This document shows, piece after piece, positions 34,401 to 44,642 of a DNA stretch of 64,000 bases. Position numbers and translations under genes: made by a program. Source of the stretch: Trissonchulus latispiculum (lineage: Eukaryota; Nematoda; Enoplea; Enoplida; Ironidae); NCBI GenBank assembly GCA_030248195.1, contig JASAND010032022.1, forward strand, positions 1 through 64,000. The letters run 5' to 3'. How positions within the stretch are numbered: the stretch's first letter is position 1; every line of letters begins with the position of its first letter. The notes under the pieces are model-generated. The model was given only the letters and a program-made list of their open reading frames with translations. It made no database searches and was not told the origin of the DNA.

Positions 34401-34805
34401 ATTCCACTCAACTGACGTTTGCAACTCCCGGTACTCCCGTCCCTTCACAATGTCAATGTGGTTGCACTCTACTGCAGCCTGGACTCCTGGTTGTGTCGCC
34501 TTTATGCTTGAACTATTCTACCTGGTTTATAAAGGCTCCGCTAGGGAGCCATATTCAAATTAGTTTAACCAGCTCTGTGAGCTTTTCTTCAGAAGGAGGG
34601 CCGTCGCTTAAAGTTAGAGACGGACTGGAGCCATGGGGAACCCTATTAATGGATCTTAACCATCCTACTTCCCATCCCAAAATTCCAAAGACTGATCCCA
34701 AAGTTTCGGAGCAAAGTTTGATTCGGGTGGATTTCAGTAATCCGGATTCAGATCTATCACCTCTGCTCACTGATCCCGTGGCTGTTTTCAATTATAGATT
34801 TATTG
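34401..34805 (+). CDS. TSP1/CUB membrane protein, CUB-like domain exon
   Basis: Acceptor TTTTTTAG (ends 34400), donor ATTG|GTTCGT (34806), phase 1 at both ends. Encodes CQCGCTLLQPGLLVVSP, then IQISLTSSVSFSSEGGPSL, VRDGLEPWGTLL and SLIRVDFSNPD, ending AVFNYRFI. A beta-rich run with LxVRDG and VxxxF is characteristic of CUB-like folds, but the usual four Cys are not all aligned, so I call it CUB-like. The donor is a weak match to consensus; it is supported by exact phase agreement with the next exon (I|DAAEYNRKS). Confidence 0.8.
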
Positions 34806-35418
34806 GTTCGTTTTTCACTTTTTCCTGGTAGTTTTAGTTAAATTATCTGTCTACATGGTTATTTGAAAATACGTAGTATGTTGAAGTATTGTGTAGTCCT
34901 AGCGTGTACGTTTACGTTATGATCCAAACATATAACATTTGCTTAGCCATTTCATGCCTGAATTTCATCAGGACTAACAGTTGAAAATGACTAATTTTAC
35001 ATTTTTGGCTGCCATGTTTACTGAGAGGAGAGCCCTTAGGGAGTTGGGACTGTGGCCACCAGTCGAAGTAGAATTAATTGCTCTACATTTCGAATGTGAG
35101 CATTGAGGGATCCACAATGCACCAGAAAAAGTTAGAACCCGTTAAAGTCGGTCTAAGCCGATTCGGGATTCGTTTGAATGCAGCGCTCGATCAGAGCTCA
35201 AAATCTTCAATATTGTCATTGTCTGCGGAATGCAATAGGGCGGAAGTATCGAAGAAAAATGGAGAAAATGCCCAGACTGCCAACCGCTAACTGAATTCTG
35301 CCCCGGAAAATAGGATGTCGAAAATCACCACTTGGGCCTTATGGCCCATCCGGCATTAAAGGGTTAAACGTTCTGTTTTCATTTGATTCTGTTTCCTATA
35401 CAATGTTCGTCATTTTAG

Positions 35419-36350
35419 ATGCAGCAGAGTACAACCGGAAATCCCTCAAAAAGAAAACATCAAAATCAAATGGATTTCTTTCCATGCTGCCCTGGTGGGG
35501 CATGATATGTATTGCATTTGGATGCCTACTGCTGCTAGTATGCAGTTGTGTGTCTCTCAGCATGCTGTTTTACAATTTCACTCGTCGGCGACTGAAGAAA
35601 AAGCTGAATATTTTGATGACCTCAAGCATCCAGACGTCCAGCGCTCTTGGACCATTCTACGACCCGTTGCAGGTTCGAAATCGTGACTCCATGGAATCGT
35701 CGTCAGAGAGATTCGATTCCACCACTGCCAAGTACAATCGAATTTCTCAAGAGGAGGAAAGTCTTTTTGGTTCCCAGTCTAAAATTCCGGTTTCCTCCTC
35801 CTCAAGACTTGAGGTGCACGCCCACGTCGAGAACCCCCATTTGCCTACTACTTCTGGTAACTTGGGAGGCGCAGGTGGGCTACCAGTTGGATTGCAGCAT
35901 CCAGCCAGGTGTGAAGCCTGGCGTTATACGCTGCATGGGATCCCAGAAGTCCCAGAAGATCCCACCTCCTCCAATCAGCGTGCAATGGGACTACCTCCCA
36001 TTCTGCGATCCGATATCTCACCCAGTCCTCAGCTGCATCCTAAACGGCGATCTATCGGCATTCAGCTCAATTCTCCGGCAGGCGTCGCTTTGCGCAGGCA
36101 CCGTTCCGTCTGTGATTCCCGTTCCAGTATCCAGTCAGGGACTACAACTCATCCGACTGTCTCAAGGCGAGGCTCTCCGTCTCTTAGTCTTGACTTTGAG
36201 TATGACTACTATGAGCCCGGATTCCAACCAGGCTCCTTGCTGGGACCACCGGAATTGGATGATCTTAATATTGATGATATCCTACTAAGCTCGGAGTTGG
36301 CTAGAGACTTGGTGACCCCAAGACCTAAAGATCGAGAGCAACAACAGTAG
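35419..36350 (+). CDS. TSP1/CUB membrane protein, transmembrane and cytoplasmic exon
   Basis: Acceptor ATTTTAG (ends 35418), stop TAG at 36348-36350. After a basic juxtamembrane stretch (RKSLKKKTSKS) comes one hydrophobic helix (MICIAFGCLLLLVCSCVSLS) followed by a basic stop-transfer anchor (RRRLKKK). The approximately 250-residue tail is Ser/Pro-rich and presumably disordered. It has SRRGSPSLSLDFEYDYYEPG and an acidic LDDLNIDDILLSSELARDL near the end. Tyrosine-rich DYYEPG and LDDLNIDDILL could be adaptor or internalisation sites; this is inference. The 3' end lies about 480 bp before a large palindrome. Confidence 0.88.
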
Positions 36351-36828
36351 CAGCAGAAATGAATTGACTATAGTTGCTGAGGGCCTTTTCAACAATGGGT
36401 AGAGTAAAGTTAAAGTTGACTCGATCCTTTTCATGAAAGACTTAAAAGAAGGAACGTCAAGTTCGAGTGGAGTTAAAACGAGTTGAAAAGGTAAATTGAA
36501 CTCTACTCTACTCTACTCTACCCTTTCTTGAATAGACGCCGAATGTACGACGTTACTATTTTAATGTCATCGGGTTTACAAGAACTGGGAATAAGCCTAA
36601 ATTACACATATTTGCTTTGTTCTAGTAAGAAACTTGATACAGTGTATTTTGTTGACACTATAAATGTTAAATATTACTGTGGTGTGCACCTTTTTTCAGT
36701 GAAATTTCACTTTTAGATTAAACTTAAATCGTTTAAACCTTGTGTAAAGTTGGATTATTTGCTGCCCGACGTTACTTTGAAAGAAATTCTGCTAGTATAA
36801 ATGAAAACCTAGGTAATCAATCTAGATG
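36351..36828 (+). other. Probable 3' UTR and intergenic sequence
   Basis: Non-coding sequence after the stop. A local inverted motif (GGGTAGAGTAAAGT near 36399 and ACTCTACTCTACCC near 36510) could fold. No AATAAA seen close to the stop. Confidence 0.35.
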
Positions 36829-37634
36829 CAGCAAGAATACATAATATAAGAGTAAGAAACTCTTACAGTAGCATGTACAAATTATGCAAGGTATGCTCGG
36901 TTCATTAACTCGGGATCCCCCCCCCGTAACTTCTGGGGGGCGGTCCCACTTTGCACTAATTACACGCTTTCATATAAGCGTGTGTCTGCTCGCTGATTCG
37001 CCCATTAGCCTGACGCTTACTGTAGGTAATTTATTAGTAGTTTTAATTAATTAATTATAACTTTAATTAGATTAATGCAATTAAAAAACTAATTCGACAA
37101 CTTTGTAGCATTTTTTCTGCTCTTTCCAACCATATAAAAATTGTTGCAGATTATATTCCTTCGAATTTTTGTATTATGCAACAATTTTTATATCGTTGGA
37201 AAGAGCAGAAAAATGCTACACAGTTGTCAAATTAGTATTTTAATTGCATTAACCTAATTAAAGTTATAATTAATTAAAACTACTAATACATTACCTACAG
37301 TAAACGTTAGGCTAATAGGCGTATCAGCAAGCAGACACACGCTTATAGGAAAGCGTGTAATTAGTGCAAAGTGGGCCCCCCCCCGGAAGTTACGGGGGGG
37401 GGGTCCCGAGTTAACACGTTCTCCATCGGACGTAACTCAGTGTAAATTATAGTCGCTTCTGATAAAAGGGTCGATTTAAGAATGGAAAGAAAATAGAAGT
37501 GGGATAGATCTCAATAATTGAAATATTTTAATTGAAACAGTCACAGCGGAGTTAATGAACCGAGCATACCTTGCATAATTTGTACATGCTACTGTAAGAG
37601 TTTCTTACTCTTATATTATGCACTCTTGGTTGCA
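36829..37634. repeat. Large imperfect palindrome (foldback) between convergent genes
   Basis: The left half (36829-37150) is repeated inverted in the right half (37160-37634), centred near 37160. Matching landmarks are CATAATATAAGAGTAAGAAA (outer) and GCACTAATTACACGCTTTC (inner). Close to the centre, TTTCCAACCATATAAAAATTG matches its inverse with one mismatch. The arms differ by several percent. The right arm has an extra ~137 bp at 37413-37549. Long G and C runs lie at corresponding places in both arms. Likely an old foldback transposon. Confidence 0.85.
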
Positions 37635-37771
37635 GACATTTTATTGACAAGTGACATCACAATCGAAAGTTGTAAAATTCTTTAAATTTATTAATATATA
37701 AGTAAAAACCCTGACAGAAATGTAAAATTTCTGTCTTTAATTTTTTTGCAAAACTGTAAAAATATAAACAG

Positions 37772-38031
37772 TTAATGAATGCAGTCACGCTCCTCATCAT
37801 CCATGATAATATCGAGATTGATTCGCCCCAAATCGATCTCATCACCATTGATGTATCGATTTGGGATAATCAATCTCCATTCTCTCTGACAGGGAAGGGC
37901 GTAGTCGTTGCAGTCGTGGAAAACGCGAACTTCGGGATCGATGCTGGTTAATTCTCGTTCGGAACCAGCCATTGAAAATCGGCCCTGTTCATCTGTATAG
38001 GATTCATCCATATGGTCATCGGGGTCAGGGC
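37772..38031 (-). CDS. Transthyretin-like (TTL) protein, exon 3
   Basis: The minus-strand acceptor GATTTCAG precedes 38031 and the stop TAA is at 37774-37772. Encodes PDPDDHMDESYTDEQGRFSM, SIDPEVRVFHDCNDYALPC, WRLIIPNRYINGDE and a terminal DDEERDCIH. This is the conserved C-terminal two thirds of the TTL family (Pfam transthyretin-like): the D-x-x-G-x-F turn, the DP...V.HDC strand, the PC..... pair and the final DC. TTLs are small secreted proteins, abundant in nematodes and often found in excretory-secretory products. The full gene encodes 178 residues, or 138 if exon 2 is skipped. Confidence 0.95.
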
Positions 38032-38104
38032 CTGAAATCCATTACAACAATATGTAAAATAAGATTAAATTAATTTTATTAATCAAATACTCGTTTTAAA
38101 TTAC

Positions 38105-38224
38105 CATCACTCTTTACAAGAGGGTTCAGCTTCAGCATCCGGACTTCTGTGGGGGGATAGTCTGGCAATTCTGGGAAATTAGGTTGTTCATACAGGGGTA
38201 GAAAAGTCAGAGCCAGGTCTTGGC
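38105..38224 (-). CDS. Transthyretin-like protein, exon 2 (symmetric 120-nt insert)
   Basis: Acceptor CCCCCAG before 38224, donor GATG|GTAATT after 38105. Length is exactly 120 nt, phase 1 on both sides, no stop. It encodes a 40-residue insert rich in Pro and Leu (DLALTFLPLYEQPNFPELPD, PTEVRMLKLNPLVKSDG). TTL proteins normally run directly from an acidic D-x-D-x-G turn into PDPDD. Here that junction is split by this exon, so it may be a cassette exon or a lineage-specific insertion in a surface loop. Confidence 0.75.
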
Positions 38225-38643
38225 CTGGGGGACGACGGGGGACAATACAACAAAGATCAGAATGGGATTCTAATGAAGACTCTTAGTTTCAAAGTTTCGA
38301 TAGTTTCAAAAATATCGAAAGTTTTAAAAATTGCTAATCCAGCTTATAGAGACTCCTGGACTCCAATTACTCCTGGATTTGGCTAAAATCAGCGGAATTT
38401 TCGAGCTTTGGTAAATTTAAAGTTCTGCCAGCGTTAAGCCACCCGCATTCAGATCTGGACTAGGTGTACGTACAAGGGGGTAGTTTAGTACAAAAACCCT
38501 CAAACAGTACAAGACCCATCAGTTACTTCTCTGGCAATGATATTATTACGATTCCCAACATTGCTTAAGCTTATTTTATTTACATCTTAACTCGACATTA
38601 TATCAAAAATAATTTTATACATGCATATTAATCAATAATTTAC

Positions 38644-38800
38644 CATCATCGTCATCAACCAATTGTACTTTGATATTGGCAGCTTTTTCCGGATTGGACT
38701 GGCAAAAGAATTCACCCTTAACTCGAACTCGCTGAGTTCGAAAGCCTAAGGCAAAGGTTAGACACAAAGTCAAACATGCGAAAAGCAGCAACAGTTTCAT
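38644..38800 (-). CDS. Transthyretin-like protein, exon 1 with signal peptide
   Basis: The start ATG is at 38800-38798, and the donor GATG|GTAAAT follows 38644 (phase 1). The first ~19 residues, MKLLLLFACLTLCLTFALG, are a clear signal peptide. They are followed by the first TTL strand RVRVKGEFFCQ and the acidic turn LVDDDDG. The Cys in GEFFCQ is the usual first cysteine of the family. The start is chosen because it is the only Met giving a signal peptide and none lies upstream in frame. Confidence 0.93.
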
Positions 38801-38882
38801 AATGTTGTGAGAAACGCAAACGCCCAGCGAAACAAATACAAGGCTTCTGACAACAGGATAGGACAGAAAGGAAGTCCCTGGT

Positions 38883-38890
38883 TTTAAATA
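38883..38890 (-). promoter_or_regulatory. Possible TATA-like box of the TTL gene
   Basis: TATTTAAA on the minus strand about 85 bp upstream of the start codon. The position is plausible for a core promoter with a short 5' UTR. Sequence evidence only. Confidence 0.3.
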
Positions 38891-39551
38891 AACACGATTA
38901 CTACTTTGGAAAATTTAAACAACTGATAAGCTGAATGATTGGTCATAAAATAATTTCATCTCTGTACTTATGTTGCTAGGTTAGACTGTGCTCTGTAATA
39001 AACCAACAGATCCGGTAAATAAAGCACAACTACTTCGCATTTTAGACAAATAAACGGAAAGCACAGTCATACAAGGAAGGAAAGCGGTCATAACGCCTTT
39101 TGTTTTTGTCGTTTTATAAAAACGTGACCCCGAAGCCCAGACTCTTTTCAGTAGTAGTAATTTAATGCCTGAAAACAGAATACGATTAATACAAACGATT
39201 AGTTAACGTAAACACGTCAACATGTAAAACAAAAGCCAAGGTTGCATTTCTCCAACAATACAAGAGACAACTAATAAGGTTGACCAACGATGGTCGAGTT
39301 ATGCCGATTGTCGACTGCTGATACCCGACCACCTGATTCGACAGAGAATTCAATTAAGGCAATATTTCTTTTAAAACTGTATGAGGATGGACTGAAAACA
39401 ATTTCCGAAGGCAAGCAGTTCCAAAATTTAACAACTCTCTAATTAAAAAAGTTTTTTCTGATATCTAATCGAGCATACATAGTTTGTAGTTAGAGTGGGT
39501 GACCCCTGGTTCCTGGTACATTGCATATACTGAAAAATTCATCAAATCTTA

Positions 39552-40064
39552 GGGCCTATTTCTTTAAAGATTAAAATGGTCGGATTAAACGGATTAAAGA
39601 TCAGCCGGATTAAAATTTTAATTGCTATTTCTTTAATGCTAGATTAAACGGATTAAACGGATTAAACTTAATTCGTTTAATCCGACCATTTTTAATCCGC
39701 GGATTAAACGAGTTAATTTTAATCCATTTAATCCGCCATTAAAGAAACAGCGATTAAAACTTTTAATCCGCCAACTTTTAATCTGTTTAATCCGCGTAGA
39801 TGCGCGCGACTTAAAAACTAGTTGAAAATGCATGCGGCGGATTAAACAGATTAAAATTAATATTTAAAGAAACAGCGATTAAGCAGGTCGGATTAAAATT
39901 AACTCGTTGATTTTTTAATCCGAATTGTGAATAAAGAAACAGGATTATATTAAAATTTTAATCCTAGGTGCATTAAAGAAATAGGATTAAATTTAATCCG
40001 AACTCGTTTTAATCACTTGACTAAATTTTAATCTAATCCGTTTAATCTTTAAAGAAATAGGGCC
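39552..40064. mobile_element. Harbinger-like MITE, copy 1 (513 bp)
   Basis: TTA on both sides (39549-39551, 40065-40067). Ends GGGCCTATTTCTTTAAAG and the inverse GGCCCTATTTCTTTAAAG. The interior is saturated with GGATTAAACGGATTAAA and its complement, in both orientations. The 3-bp TTA duplication and the GGGCC start fit the PIF/Harbinger group. Confidence 0.85.
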
Positions 40065-40175
40065 TTAGATCCACTAAATTATTAAATATTTTGTATACTA
40101 AAATCAAATCCTTATGTATTCCTCTGGTTTCAAGCTTTGGTAACTTTAAGTGCATTAGACGCTGCTCATAACTTA

Positions 40176-40737
40176 GGGCCTATTTTTTTAAAGATTAAAA
40201 TGGTCGGATTAAACGGATTAAAAATCAGTCGGATTAAAATTTTAATGGCTATTTCTTTAATGCTGGAGTAAACGGATTAAAAGGATTAAAGTTAACTCGT
40301 TTAATCCGACCATTTTTAATCCGCGGATTAAACAAGTTGATTTTAATCCGTTTAATCCGCCATTAAAGAAATAGCGATTAAAAATTTGAATCCGCCAACT
40401 TTTAATCCGTTTAATCCGCGTGGTGGCACGAGGATTAAAAGCTAGTTGAAAATGCAGGCGGCGGATTAAACGGATTAAAATTAATCTTTAAAGAAACAAC
40501 GATTAAGCAGGTCGGATTAAAATTAACTCGTTGAGTTTTTAATCCGAAGTGTGAATAAAGAAACAGGATTAGATTAAAATTTTAATGCTAGCTGCATTAA
40601 AGAAATAGGATTAAATTTAATCCGTTTAACTAGTTTAACTCACTGGATTAAATTTTAATCCGTTTAATCCGAGGTGCTATTTCTTTAATGCGGATTAATT
40701 TTAATCCAATCCGTTTAATCTTTAAAGAAATAGGGCC
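40176..40737. mobile_element. Harbinger-like MITE, copy 2 (562 bp)
   Basis: TTA at 40173-40175 and 40738-40740; same ends and same internal GGATTAAA motif order as copy 1, in the same orientation, only 111 bp away. It has some extra internal repeats compared with copy 1. It lies inside the CR1-like element. Confidence 0.85.
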
Positions 40738-40808
40738 TTAGATTCCTTAAGCCAGGCTAGCGCGTAGTGAACAGTTTTTGAACCCGTTCAAGCAAATAAA
40801 TTTCTTAT

Positions 40809-42145
40809 TCAAATACGGATTCCATATTTCACTGCCGTTTCTAACTTAGACCTAACAAATGCGATATATAGTGTAACTAGAAAAGGAATGGATCTGCTAT
40901 GAAAATTCCTGTAAATCAGATTTACCATTTTGAACCCAATTTTAGCAATATATGCAATAGCAATATGATTAGAAAATTTGAGTTTATTGGACATAATTAT
41001 TCCTAAGTCACTAACTTCACTCATACTATTTATAAGGTGAGCATTAAACCAGTAAGAGATGCATTCGTTTCCATGCCCTAAGTATAACATATTACACTTT
41101 TCAAAAGCAACTTTTAACTTGTTTTCGGTACTCCATTCAGCGATGCTGCCTATGTCAGACTGTCCATGAATCCAGTTTTGTGTAGAATGTCGAACCAGAT
41201 AAAATTTTGAATCATCTGCAAAAATTTTTGCAACCATATATTGAAGGCAATCTTCAATGTCATTCATAAAAATCAAGAAAAGATGAGCCCCAAGTATGCT
41301 GCCTTGCGGAACTCCGGAAACTACACTTGTAATTTCAGACTGAGCGTTACCCATCTGCACAAACTGCTTACGATTTAACAAGTAATTTTGAAACCACTTA
41401 TACATTTTACCTCGAATGCCGTAGCCTTTCAATTTTTTTAACAATATATATAGAATGCGATGCTGAGTCAAAAGCTTTAGCAATGTCCAGCTATAGAACG
41501 TCTAACCACTTCATACTATCTAAAGCCTTTGTCCAGTCATCCAGGTTTGCAAGAACTGACTTATAGTAGATTTTTTGATCAAAAACCGTGCTGGCTACTA
41601 GAGATTAATTTGTGGGCTTCGATTGATTCCATAAAAGTTTCATCAACTATAGATTCCATTTAGCTTAGTTAGCTTTAGCTTAGCCCAGATTTAGCACTGG
41701 AGCACAGCAAGCTAATAGGACGGTAAGTTTTAATTATGTTTAACACCTTTTTTAAAGACCGGTGTCAATTTGGCCAATTTTCAGTCATCTGGCAAAGTAG
41801 ACGTTTCAAAGGAACATTGGAAAATTTGGGAAGGGGATATGCTACAAATTCAGCAAACGTAACTAAAAACCATTGCGGAATGCCATCGGGTCCACAACTA
41901 AACTTTGGTTTAATTTTTTGAAGATGGCGTAGAACATTTGCACTACTAAAATTACAGTTGCTAAGACTCTCATGAGTACGCGGAGCAAAGTAAATATTTA
42001 CACTATCGTCAACAGAATATACTGGCGCAAAATAGTTATTAAACGCATTAGCTATTAGCTTTAGCATCATCCTCAATAATTGTACTAGAATCATCCGTCT
42101 TAATAACTGGAATTTCCAATTTTGGAGACAGACTTGATTTAACAT
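40809..42145 (-). pseudogene. Reverse transcriptase of the CR1-like element
   Basis: Two main frames (41765-42145 and 40809-41483) joined through a degenerate stretch. The second has motif B (SGVPQGSILGAHLFLIFMND) and motif C (FADDS). Motif A lies in the degenerate gap at about 41460-41500 (AKAFDSASHSI-like text). Catalytic Asp pair present, but stops between the frames indicate a dead copy. Confidence 0.85.
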
Positions 42146-42439
42146 ACGACCAAAATTTCTTTTAGTTTTGTGATTGCAAAATTTTAGCTACAAAATTATA
42201 AAGATCTTTACGTTTCAAACCACGTGAGTATCTTGCTGCAGTCTCCCACTTTGCTTTATTTGCTATCTTAGGCCTTTCTTAAATAGTCTATGAAGGCGTT
42301 TTTGACGTTTATGTGATTTAATAGTTATGTAACAGTGCGATTACCTTGAGTAAATCAGTGGCACTGTTTAGTGGTCTACGTACGTAGTTTACGTTATATT
42401 AGCAGTTAACTAATCTATGTGGTACCGTTATAACTGCTT

Positions 42440-43000
42440 TTCTAACTAGATTCAGGTAGGGAGTTCCTCCTACTATGCGTAGGGTACGACAAATAAGTTA
42501 AGTTCTTCCTACTGTGCGTAGGGCAAGGCAAATTCTTCCTACTCTATGTAGGCCATGTAGGGCAATAAAGTCTTCTTACTGTGTGTAGGGCTGGTTCTTC
42601 CTACTATTATACGTAGGGCAAATAATGTAGTTCCTTAGAATGTGTGTTTCGGGTATCCACGAATATAAGTTCGTGGGAATATCCTCGTCTGTTCTAGACT
42701 GCAATCAAGTTCGTCCTACTATACGTGGGGAAATAATATATTGTTCTTCTGAACCTATATGTTCATGCATCCACGAAGAGATCGTGGGAATTCTTCGTCT
42801 AAGGTTAGGCGGAACCTAAAGCTAAAGAGCTAGAGGGAGTCAAGTGTACAACCGCACTTTATTAAGTACAAGACAAGACTGACTGACAAACAAGCAGAAA
42901 CGGCTTATATAGTGCCTTAAACCCCGCCTACGTACAACCCCCGCCTACAGTATACCAGCTAATAACTAAGGTTTGACATGACTAAACACCACAGACATCC
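42440..43000 (-). repeat. LTR-like segment with TATA, AATAAA and a hairpin minisatellite
   Basis: On the minus strand a TATATAA (42911-42905) is followed about 45 bp later by AATAAA (42863-42858), the arrangement of a retrotransposon LTR. Further downstream six copies of a unit like TCTTCCTACTRTGCGTAGGGC (42465-42735) occur; each unit contains CCTAC...GTAGG and folds into a small hairpin. Two further hairpins are CCACGAA/TTCGTGG types (42657-42684 and 42771-42789). LTR termini (TG..CA) could not be fixed. It lies next to a gag fragment on the same strand. Confidence 0.5.
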
Positions 43001-43389
43001 AATAATTATAAATTAACATGCACATAGACTGAACAGATGGAGTGCGTGAGAAATAGAACAGAAGGGGGTTGGGGGTTTTGGAAGATTATTTAGAGAAATG
43101 AGTATTTGTTTTGAAAATAAAATTTATGATTCAAATTAAAAGAATTTCGAAATTATATGTACTTAATTATGTGTACTTAATTATACGTACGTATGCAGCA
43201 AACTATATGCATATACTAAATGCAGAACAGTTATATTATATATATACACGCATTTTTGTCCATTGTAGTTATCGTCAGGTTGTCAGGTCGTCAGGTTATG
43301 TCCAGGTAGTCGTGCTTGTACAGAGCGACTGAGCTGTTACTGTGGCAGACGGTGTGCCAGCAGGTCCTAATCCTGCTGTTAGAAACTCT

Positions 43390-43870
43390 CCAGCTTTGAC
43401 TAACTTGGCATATTTTAACGCTCACTCAAAGTTAGATGGCTCCCTAGACAAGACCAGTCTGCCGTGCGGTAGCACGGCGATAAAGAATTCCATCATCAGT
43501 TTGTCCTGATGAGACTGATCGAAATTGGGGTAAGCTCCTTTCACAAGCTTCTTGATACTGGCAGCAAAGTCTGCTACCCGTTCTTGCAGTTGCTGGGTTC
43601 TTTTGTGCAACTGTGCACTTCGAAACCTTGTTATTTCAACAGGTTCCAAGGATTCCTTAAGTGCCTTGGTTAGGGCAGTATAATTAGACTTGGTCGGTAA
43701 GTCTAAACTTGCAAAATATCCCTTGCTTGATCTTGCAAGCAGACCGTTAGCATACGAGCTTTCTCGTCAACAGTCCAGCCATTTGCTGTACTGACAATTT
43801 CGAAGGAAGCTATGAAGTCCTTCCAGTTCTCTTTAGGTCTCGGCCCGCTATATAATATTCAAATCATTTA
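43390..43870 (-). pseudogene. Retrotransposon gag fragment (Ty3/gypsy-like)
   Basis: Minus-strand text resembles the retrotransposon gag domain. NWKDFIASFEIVSTANGW and WTVDEKARMLTVCLQDQAR (43850-43720) are followed, after a frameshift, by ALKESLEPVEITRFRSAQLH and ERVADFAASIKKLVKGAYP (43670-43550). The spacing F...F, L....D.A and L..RF fits the retrotransposon gag family. No protease, RT or integrase is present. Truncated and frameshifted. Confidence 0.7.
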
Positions 43871-44103
43871 GGTTTCCATCACTAATTTTCTCATATCAGC
43901 AAATTTCTCAACGTTTATTAAAATTTTTTAAAGGTTTTCCTTACGGTTTTTTCATAACGGATCTCCCGCGCGAGCTACGTAATGACTACCATAATCTCGC
44001 CACTTGTGCTACAGCAGCACGAAACTGTTTTTGAAAATTCTTACCGCCCCCCCCCATCGAAAGTGAGTTTGGCGAAAGCATCTTCATCAGTTCTCAGGGT
44101 CAA

Positions 44104-44642
<539 letters not shown>

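Larger units (their letters stand above)
39355..42280 (-). mobile_element. CR1-like non-LTR retrotransposon, interrupted
   Basis: Reading down the minus strand: RT fingers (LQKIKPKFSCGPDGIP near 41890), palm motifs GVPQGSILG (near 41300) and FADDSKFYLV (near 41220), thumb, then the CR1-type tail (YEQRLMHLKLPKLETRG near 40160; LRFDEFFSICNVPGTRG near 39540; ending near 39360). Several frameshifts and stops make it non-functional. Two Harbinger-like MITEs (39552-40064, 40176-40737) split the C-terminal part; removing them restores colinear protein similarity. The 5' end is truncated near 42280. Confidence 0.85.

Noticed and set aside
36829..37634. Possible assembly artefact (inverted duplicate)
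   Set aside because: The arms differ by several percent and one has a 137-bp indel, which argues for real divergence.
42465..42735. CRISPR-like array of ~22-bp repeats
   Set aside because: Spacing is irregular, units are diverged, no cas genes occur and the genome is eukaryotic; this is a minisatellite.
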